A stretch of 64,000 nucleotides of DNA from Legionella oakridgensis ATCC 33761 = DSM 21215 (GTDB lineage Bacteria > Pseudomonadota > Gammaproteobacteria > Legionellales > Legionellaceae). The position numbers and the translations under genes were made by a program. Below, in pieces: positions 57,975 to 64,000 of this stretch. Positions within the stretch are counted from its first letter, which is position 1. Every line of letters begins with the position of its first letter. The stretch covers positions 273,501 through 337,500 of the forward strand of contig NZ_CP004006.1 of assembly GCF_000512355.1 (NCBI RefSeq). Reading direction: 5' to 3'. The notes under the pieces were generated by a model. It was not told the origin of the DNA. It made no database searches and saw only the letters and a program-made list of their open reading frames with translations.

Positions 57975-58624
57975 GCGTTTGCAAGTTGCAGCCGTTCAGG
58001 TGAGCCAATATCAATCCATTTCCCTGTATAAATCTCACCGCTTGCTTTGTTGTGTTCGGTCAATTCTCTTAGCAAAGGAGTCAGTGAATAGCGTCCAGGC
58101 TGGCAATGTTTGAATGCTTCGGGGTGGTAGCAAGCAATGCCTGCAAACGTGTATTGCCTGTTTTTATTTTCAAGCTGCTGCCTTGAAGATAAACCGAAAT
58201 CTCCTTGTTGATAATATAAAGGTTTATTGATTAAAACTAAATGTGCCAACCGTTGAGAAGGTAAAGCCAGGGAGCCAAAAGGGTAATCTGTAAAAATATC
58301 GGCGTTCACCACCAAAAAAGGTTCATGTCCTAATAAAGGTAAGGCATTCATAATGCCGCCACCGGTTTCAAGTCCGCCTGAGGGTTCAGGTGAATAGGTA
58401 ATATTGACATTCCACCGAGCTCCATTTCCCAAATGCTGCCGGATTTTTCCTCCTAAGTAAGCATGATTAATGATGATTTGCTGAAATCCTGCCTTAGCTA
58501 AATTCATAACATGATGTTCAATTAAGGGGACATCATGAACCAGGCATAACGCCTTAGGTTGTGTATCAGTTATTGGTTTTAAACGCTCGCCGCGTCCGGC
58601 GGCCAATATCATTGCAATGTGCAT
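57950..58624 (-). CDS. murU: N-acetylmuramate 1-phosphate uridylyltransferase MurU
   Basis: 224 aa from the ATG at 58624, which matches the family start (MHIAMILAAGRGERLKPIT); the frame is open farther upstream inside amgK. AAGRGERLKP is the nucleotide-binding loop and VVNADIFTD the metal site. It couples UTP to sugar-1-phosphate. Overlapping amgK by 16 bases, it gives the pair that bypasses de novo UDP-MurNAc synthesis during cell-wall recycling, a route also linked to fosfomycin resistance in other bacteria. Confidence 0.88.
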   Translation of the reverse strand: MHIAMILAAGRGERLKPITDTQPKALCLVHDVPLIEHHVMNLAKAGFQQIIINHAYLGGKIRQHLGNGARWNVNITYSPEPSGGLETGGGIMNALPLLGHEPFLVVNADIFTDYPFGSLALPSQRLAHLVLINKPLYYQQGDFGLSSRQQLENKNRQYTFAGIACYHPEAFKHCQPGRYSLTPLLRELTEHNKASGEIYTGKWIDIGSPERLQLANAYPPAIPE

Positions 58625-59622
58625 AGGGAGTGCATCTCTAAAAAAGGTGCTTGTACTTTTTGTTGCATAAAATGATAAAAGGGAAGCAATTCTTGGTAAT
58701 TCGCTACGCAAGAAATAACATAATTAAAAACACGGGGCAAATCCCGTAAATAACCCGACTTTTGATCACGTAAATGCAGACGAGAAAAAATCCCCAATAC
58801 TTTTAAATGCCGTTGCAACCCACACATAGCGAAAGCCTGGGAAAATTCGGATAGTGACCAGCCATGAGTTGTTGGCAGGTGATGATAAAAATAGCTAATC
58901 CAAGTATCAATGATTTCGTGCGGCCATTGAATATAACAATCTTTCAATAAGGAAACTAAATCATAAGTAAAAGGACCTCTCATGGCATCCTGATAATCAA
59001 TAATGCCTAGTTCGATGGAGGGCTTCCCCTCCATTATCATTAAATTCCGTGAATGATAATCGCGATGAATAAATACTTGTGGCTGCTCTACAATCATTTC
59101 GGCAAGCCGGTTAAATGTATTTTGAATAAGCCGCACGTCATTGGCGTCAAGCGTTAATCCAAGATAAGCTTCCAGAAACCATTGTCGAAATAAGCTCATT
59201 TCTTCAAGCATATGGGTTTGATTAAAATCCAATAAATGAAGATTATTGATAGAGCAGCTCTGCATTTGTATCAATGTTGTCATTGCTGCTTCATATAAAG
59301 TATCTTCTTTGTGATTAGAAAGAGCATTAAGAAACAATTGATCGCCAAAATCTTCAAGAAGCACAAATCCTTGAGTATGATGAACAGCAGATATAGCAGG
59401 AGTATGCAGGCCAATATTGGCAAGCGCTTTGCCAATCGTTATAAATGGTTGGATGGTTTCCTTGTCAGGAGGCGCATCCATAACGATATAAGTTTGCTGT
59501 TGGCATTGAAGTCTAAAATATCGGCGAAAACTGGCATCACCTGCCAATGGAATTAGAGTAAATTGCATGCCTTTAAATAATTCATTAAGCCATTGGTTAA
59601 GTGCGCTTTGCCGAGTGTGCAT
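58609..59622 (-). CDS. amgK: anomeric cell-wall sugar kinase AmgK (APH-like)
   Basis: 337 aa with the phosphotransferase fold. LAGDASFRRYFRL is the Gly-rich loop, IHRDYHSRNLMI the catalytic HRD motif, and IDYQDAMRGPFTYDLVSLL the metal-binding Asp. AmgK phosphorylates MurNAc or GlcNAc at C1; the product is used by MurU, the next gene. The start ATG at 59622 is close to the start of lptD on the other strand, so the promoters must overlap. Confidence 0.88.
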   Translation of the reverse strand: MHTRQSALNQWLNELFKGMQFTLIPLAGDASFRRYFRLQCQQQTYIVMDAPPDKETIQPFITIGKALANIGLHTPAISAVHHTQGFVLLEDFGDQLFLNALSNHKEDTLYEAAMTTLIQMQSCSINNLHLLDFNQTHMLEEMSLFRQWFLEAYLGLTLDANDVRLIQNTFNRLAEMIVEQPQVFIHRDYHSRNLMIMEGKPSIELGIIDYQDAMRGPFTYDLVSLLKDCYIQWPHEIIDTWISYFYHHLPTTHGWSLSEFSQAFAMCGLQRHLKVLGIFSRLHLRDQKSGYLRDLPRVFNYVISCVANYQELLPFYHFMQQKVQAPFLEMHSLCTLQ

Positions 59623-59653
59623 GTTATACTTCCTGCCCTATTTGGCGGTATTA

Positions 59654-62323
59654 ATGGTGGCGAATATTAAGGCCCGTGGACAATCATACTATCTTGGCCG
59701 TAAGGTCTTGAGTTTTTTAACTTCGTTTATTAAATGCCGGGGTAAATGTGGCATTGCCGCATTTAAAAAGTTTGATTTTAGTGCGCATGCTTGCAAATTG
59801 TTTGCCCAGCAAATACGGTATTATACGCTAATTATCGGGGGCTTTGTATTAGTGTTTGCATGCGGTATGCATCGCGCGCCTGTATACGCAGCTCCATTGA
59901 TGATGGAACCTGTACAAGCGTGTGTTATTAATCGCGAGATGCCCTTAAATGCCATGATTCGCGCAAAATTTGCGCAATGCCTTGGATGGCAGGCAGACCA
60001 TGCCTTGCCTCGATGCCGAGGTGCGTATCAATCGCTTTCAGTGACGCCTCTTCCGGAGGGGGAAATTCATATTCAGGCTGATGAAGCATCATTGTATGCG
60101 AAAGGCCGTTCCAAATTATCTGGAAATGTGGAAGTCTATGAAACCCAACGCATTGTTAATGCGCAAACAGCATACATCTATCGAGATGAACAAACCAGCC
60201 AAGTAACTAAAATTGAATTGTTGGGAGAGGTTCGTTATCTTGAACCCGATCGCCTGATGATTGCTCGCAAGGCCGTTATTAATCCACAGGATAAATCAGG
60301 ACGAGTTGAAGATGTTTTGTATCGCTTTAATACCCAACGTGCGCGTGCAATTTTGCCGGCTTGGGGGCGGGCAAGTTTGATTGAACGGTTTGCTAATCAG
60401 GATTATTTATTACGAAAAGCCACGTATAGTACCTGTGCACCACAGGATAAAGCCTGGCAGATTGAAGCCAGTGAGCTGTCATTGGATTACTCAAACGCCA
60501 GGGGGGTGGCAAAAAATGCGGTATTGCGTGTCCGTGATTGGCCGGTATTATATACTCCATATTTAAGTTTTCCGACTTCCAAAGCGCGAAAATCTGGTTT
60601 TTTAATGCCCTTGTATGGTTATACAAACGTCGGTGGCTTTGATTTTGCACTGCCTTACTATTGGAATATTGCACCTAATTACGATGCAACCTTGATTCCT
60701 CATGTTTATAGTCGGCGTGGGTTGATGATGGGAGGTGATTTTCGTTTTCTAACTGAGAAATCGGCTGGGGTAATCAGTGGCCATTTTTTACCTAATGATC
60801 ACGCTTTTGCCAAATTTATAGAGGATAACAGTAGCCAGTATCCTAGTTTACGCGGCATATCAAATAACCGTTGGTCGTTATTATTGCAGGAGCATACCCA
60901 ATTCTATCCTAACTTGCGACTGGGAATTGATTATCAGCAAGTGTCGGATGACTATTATTTGCAGGATTTCAGCACCAACTTAGCCATTTTGACCCAGAAC
61001 CAGTTATTACGCGAAGGAAATTTATCTTATACGACGGAGCATTGGTTATTTCGAGGAATGGTACAAAGTTATCAAACACTGCATCCAATTAATCAATCTG
61101 AGATTTCTGATGTTTATCAGCGCTTGCCACAATTGCTGGCGCGTGGTGCATATAATGATTTGCCGTTCCATGCTAATTTTAATGTATTAGGTCAGTTGGA
61201 TAATTTTCGCTGGCCAGCCAATACTCTGTTCCAGCCGCAAGGGCCTCGTTATCATTTAAATCCAGTGTTGTCATTTTCAGAATATAAACCTTGGGGCTAT
61301 GTTATTCCTTCGTTGCAATTGGTAGAAAATTATTACAACATCCAATACACCGGCGGTATAAACTCCCAGGCATTTAATCGGACTATTCCTCGCTATAGCC
61401 TTGATAGTGGATTATTTTTTGAACGAGCTACCCATTGGATGAGTTCCGGTTATACTCAAACGCTTGAACCAAGATTGTATTATTTGTACGTTCCTTATCA
61501 TGATCAAACCATCATTCCAGTGTTTGACTCTGCATATATGATTTTTAATAATGATCAGCTATTCCGCACAAATCGTTTTTCTGGCTTCGATCGTATTGGT
61601 GATGCCAATCAATTAGCCTATGCGGTGACCACACGATGGTTGTCTGAAGATAATGGACAGGAGAAAGCGAGTTTTTCCATTGGCCAAATTCGCTATTTTG
61701 CTGATAGACGTGTTCAATTATGTTACAACAGGAATGGAAACTGTCGTGATACCCCTCTTATGCTGGGCTACTTATCTCCTGTGGCCAAGTCATCTCCTAT
61801 TGCATCGCGTTTAAAATATCATTTCAATTCTGCGTGGATGGTGACTGGAGATTACGTTTGGGATGTTTATACTCATGCAACAAATAATGGTTATTTAAAT
61901 TTTCATTATCAACCCCAGGGAAACCAAATCATTAATTTTGGTTATACCTATCTGGTGGATGGTGATATAACGCAAGTGGCTAACCGCAATATACAAGATA
62001 ATGCTTTACACCAGGCTACTTTTTCCTATGCCTGGCCGTTATCGGATAGATGGAGCAGTCTTGGTGGATATAGTTATAATATCAGCAAGCGGTATGGCAT
62101 GATGACGTTCTTAGGCGTGCAATATGATAATTGTTGTTGGGCAGTGCGCCTATTGGGCGGACGTACTTTTAAAAATTTGGCGCCTACAACATTATCTCCG
62201 CAGTACAGTAATAGTGTGTATTTGCAAATATTACTTAAAGGCTTAGGCAGTGCGGCGAGTGGCGATCCAACCAGTGTAATTGGTAGTTATTTGCCAGGAT
62301 ATTCTGATATTTTCCGACATTAA
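59654..62323 (+). CDS. lptD: LPS-assembly protein LptD
   Basis: About 889 aa from the ATG at 59654. The frame is open back to 59567, inside the reverse amgK gene, so the start is uncertain; an internal TTG near 59798 would give a more usual signal peptide (YTLIIGGFVLVFACGMHRAPVYA). The LptA-like beta-taco (EIHIQADEASLYAKGRSKLSG) is followed by a large beta-barrel starting near SFPTSKARKSGFLMP. Cys pairs that could form the inter-domain disulfides are visible near CAPQDKAW and CCW. It inserts LPS into the outer leaflet. SurA, encoded next, assists its folding. Confidence 0.92.
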   Translation: MVANIKARGQSYYLGRKVLSFLTSFIKCRGKCGIAAFKKFDFSAHACKLFAQQIRYYTLIIGGFVLVFACGMHRAPVYAAPLMMEPVQACVINREMPLNAMIRAKFAQCLGWQADHALPRCRGAYQSLSVTPLPEGEIHIQADEASLYAKGRSKLSGNVEVYETQRIVNAQTAYIYRDEQTSQVTKIELLGEVRYLEPDRLMIARKAVINPQDKSGRVEDVLYRFNTQRARAILPAWGRASLIERFANQDYLLRKATYSTCAPQDKAWQIEASELSLDYSNARGVAKNAVLRVRDWPVLYTPYLSFPTSKARKSGFLMPLYGYTNVGGFDFALPYYWNIAPNYDATLIPHVYSRRGLMMGGDFRFLTEKSAGVISGHFLPNDHAFAKFIEDNSSQYPSLRGISNNRWSLLLQEHTQFYPNLRLGIDYQQVSDDYYLQDFSTNLAILTQNQLLREGNLSYTTEHWLFRGMVQSYQTLHPINQSEISDVYQRLPQLLARGAYNDLPFHANFNVLGQLDNFRWPANTLFQPQGPRYHLNPVLSFSEYKPWGYVIPSLQLVENYYNIQYTGGINSQAFNRTIPRYSLDSGLFFERATHWMSSGYTQTLEPRLYYLYVPYHDQTIIPVFDSAYMIFNNDQLFRTNRFSGFDRIGDANQLAYAVTTRWLSEDNGQEKASFSIGQIRYFADRRVQLCYNRNGNCRDTPLMLGYLSPVAKSSPIASRLKYHFNSAWMVTGDYVWDVYTHATNNGYLNFHYQPQGNQIINFGYTYLVDGDITQVANRNIQDNALHQATFSYAWPLSDRWSSLGGYSYNISKRYGMMTFLGVQYDNCCWAVRLLGGRTFKNLAPTTLSPQYSNSVYLQILLKGLGSAASGDPTSVIGSYLPGYSDIFRH

Positions 62324-62468
62324 TTATATAATTGACATTTCAAGTATAATTTTTTGGCTTAAATTAAGTAAATTTGCTTGTATTTTGATTAAGAATAACC
62401 TAAATTGCTGCATCCAATGTGCTTTGGACGCAGTGGAAGGTTTAGACCAAAGGTATGAGGATTATGGC

Positions 62469-63758
62469 ATGCAAAAGCAAATCTTAATTTTTTTAATGTT
62501 ATTGCCAGTACTTGTCTTGGCTGCTCCTGCACAGCCTTTAGATCGTGTGGTAGCGGTTGTCAATGAGGATGTCATTACAGCCAGTGAGTTGGATGTGCAA
62601 GTTGAAGCGCTAAAACAACAGCTTGCTGATAAACAAATGCAGCTTCCTCCAGATGCTGTATTACGTAAACAAGTTCTTCAACATTTAATTGATGTTAATT
62701 TGCAATTGCAATTGGCAAAAAATAATAATATATCTATTGATAATGCTGAATTAAACGACGCCATAGCAAAAATTGCTACTTCTAATCAATTGTCTTTAAC
62801 CCAGTTGCGCGAGGAAATTAGCAAACAAGGATTAACCTGGGAGACTTATCGCGATAACATTCGTAAGGAAATGTTAATCAGTCGGCTGCAGCAAAAAGCG
62901 ATAGGACAAGAAGTGGTGGTTTCATCACAGCAAGTAGAAGATTATCTCAAGGTTGCGCGTAATAATAATAAAAATCAATGGACATACCATTTGCAAAACA
63001 TTGTTATCCCTTTGCCGGAAGAGCCTACTACTGAGCAATTAAAAAAAGCACAAGAAAAAGCGCAGTTATTGTTAGGAAAAATCAAACAAGGTGAAGACTT
63101 TAGTCGTTTGGCGATTGAAGAATCAAGTGGTGAGTATGCTTTGGAAGGGGGTGACTTGGGTGAGCGACATTTGGCTGAGTTACCGGAAGTGTTTGCTAAG
63201 AAAGTCATTAATATGAAGGCCGGTGAAGTTGCAGGCCCTATTCGTACCGGTAATGGATTTCAATTGATTAAGTTAATTGCCATCGGCGGGAAAGATGAAA
63301 AACACCAGGTAACAAAAACGCACGTACGTCATATCTTGTTAAAGCAAAGCGCCAATATCACCAGTGCCGAGGCTGAAAAACAAATCAATAATATTTACCA
63401 ACAATTAAAATCAGGCAAGGATTTTGCGCTGATGGCCAAACAATATTCTCTGGATGCTGCTAGTGCAATCAATGGTGGTGATTTAGGCTGGGTGACAGCG
63501 GATGAATTAGTTCCTCAATTTGCAACGGCAATGGATAACCTGCCATTACATACCATTAGCAAGCCGGTAAAGTCTCCATTTGGATGGCATTTAATAGAAG
63601 TATTGGAGCGCAAGACCATGGATGATTCTGATGCATTTCAACGCCAACAAGTAAGACAATTTTTACATCAACGTAAATTTACAGAAGCGGTGCAAAATTG
63701 GCTTCAACATTTACGTACCGATGCTTACGTCAACGTTATGGAAAAGGAATTGGCATGA
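62469..63758 (+). CDS. surA: periplasmic chaperone and peptidyl-prolyl isomerase SurA
   Basis: 429 aa from the ATG at 62469, which follows a 145-base leader open in the same frame. Signal peptide LIFLMLLPVLVLA, then AAPAQPLDRVVAVVNEDVITASEL, the SurA N-domain start. Two parvulin domains follow (HLQNIVIPLPEE and VRHILLKQSANITSAEAEKQI), then the C-terminal helix. It carries unfolded outer-membrane proteins, including LptD, to the BAM complex. Its stop overlaps the next start by four bases (ATGA), linking pdxA to this operon. Confidence 0.95.
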   Translation: MQKQILIFLMLLPVLVLAAPAQPLDRVVAVVNEDVITASELDVQVEALKQQLADKQMQLPPDAVLRKQVLQHLIDVNLQLQLAKNNNISIDNAELNDAIAKIATSNQLSLTQLREEISKQGLTWETYRDNIRKEMLISRLQQKAIGQEVVVSSQQVEDYLKVARNNNKNQWTYHLQNIVIPLPEEPTTEQLKKAQEKAQLLLGKIKQGEDFSRLAIEESSGEYALEGGDLGERHLAELPEVFAKKVINMKAGEVAGPIRTGNGFQLIKLIAIGGKDEKHQVTKTHVRHILLKQSANITSAEAEKQINNIYQQLKSGKDFALMAKQYSLDAASAINGGDLGWVTADELVPQFATAMDNLPLHTISKPVKSPFGWHLIEVLERKTMDDSDAFQRQQVRQFLHQRKFTEAVQNWLQHLRTDAYVNVMEKELA

Positions 63759-64000
63759 AGCCACTGCTAGTCAGCAGTGGTGAACCGGCCGGGATTGGAC
63801 CAGATATTTGTTTAACTCTGGCTGCTTCTCATTTACCTGTTGTCATTTTGGGAGATAAATCATTATTAGCCCAGCGTGCTGAACAACTAGGATTAAATAT
63901 TGTTCTTAAAGATTACTCGGTGCGCGAGAAAACAGTAACAGACAGCAATCAGTTGGCTGTATTGCATGTCCCTTGCCCTGTAAAGCCGATAGCTGGCGTT
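63755..64000 (+). CDS. pdxA: 4-hydroxythreonine-4-phosphate dehydrogenase PdxA, cut by window edge
   Basis: The first 82 residues are present. LLVSSGEPAGIGPDICLTLA is the N-terminal PdxA signature. It oxidises 4-phosphohydroxy-L-threonine in vitamin B6 synthesis. It overlaps surA by four bases, the same surA-pdxA arrangement as in many gammaproteobacteria. Confidence 0.93.
   Translation, partial: MKPLLVSSGEPAGIGPDICLTLAASHLPVVILGDKSLLAQRAEQLGLNIVLKDYSVREKTVTDSNQLAVLHVPCPVKPIAGV

Noticed and set aside
1..64000. tRNA, rRNA, CRISPR arrays and prophage or plasmid genes
   Set aside because: Intergenic regions were read by eye; no cloverleaf, regular spaced repeat, integrase, transposase or replication gene was recognised. 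A covariance-model scan could still find a small RNA.

Overview
The window looks like a Legionella chromosome segment. The base composition is low in GC. It carries a legiobactin-type siderophore locus with Fur-box-like operators and several long proteins of the kind found in the Dot/Icm effector pool: a SET-domain protein with a C-terminal membrane anchor, a leucine-rich-repeat/transglutaminase/AAA giant, and multi-membrane-segment proteins with coiled coils and acidic tails. The genus call is an inference from gene content; no rRNA or other phylogenetic marker RNA is present.

Layout. 1-8.9 kb: a truncated alpha/beta hydrolase, a membrane/coiled-coil effector-like protein, a glycosyltransferase, small unknowns, an FMN reductase, a D-threonine-aldolase-type enzyme, a secreted unknown and a Nudix-like protein. 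9-19.6 kb: a decayed amino-acid-binding protein, an exported chorismate-lyase-like protein, two unknowns (252 and 802 aa as open frames), the SET protein, a secreted S28 peptidase, a xi-class glutathione transferase, an ELM1-like protein and a Nudix hydrolase. 19.6-25.2 kb: lbtA-lbtB-lbtC (NIS synthetase and two MFS transporters, each overlapping the next) and lbtU (outer-membrane protein), each unit preceded by a Fur-box-like palindrome. 25.2-38 kb: PAP2 phosphatase, a candidate papain-like membrane protein, a Rieske protein, a ferritin-like protein, a DevBCA/MacAB-like export system, a BrnQ carrier, and a cluster of small envelope proteins (secreted 105 aa, DUF1328, DUF3309, BON) with a phosphoribosyltransferase, followed by a class II amidotransferase and yajQ. 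38-45.3 kb: one giant gene split into pieces by three frame breaks. 45.4-57.1 kb: a broken amino-acid-binding protein, SulP, two lipoproteins, efp/epmB, ppk and chrA (both frame-broken), an unknown and fadE. 57.2-64 kb: an unknown, murU-amgK, then lptD-surA-pdxA.

How genes work together. lbtABC and lbtU would make, export and recover a polycarboxylate siderophore under iron control. EpmB beta-lysylates Lys34 of EF-P, and the two genes are divergent neighbours. AmgK and MurU are consecutive steps of cell-wall sugar recycling. SurA helps fold the outer-membrane protein LptD, encoded just upstream.

A cross-cutting observation: seven reading-frame breaks (three in the giant gene, two in ppk, one in chrA, one at the start of the second binding protein) are all repaired by adding one base, nearly always in a homopolymer, and one more by removing one base from an A8 run. 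Breaks in the normally intact core gene ppk make sequencing error a serious alternative to real gene decay, so these genes may be intact in the organism.
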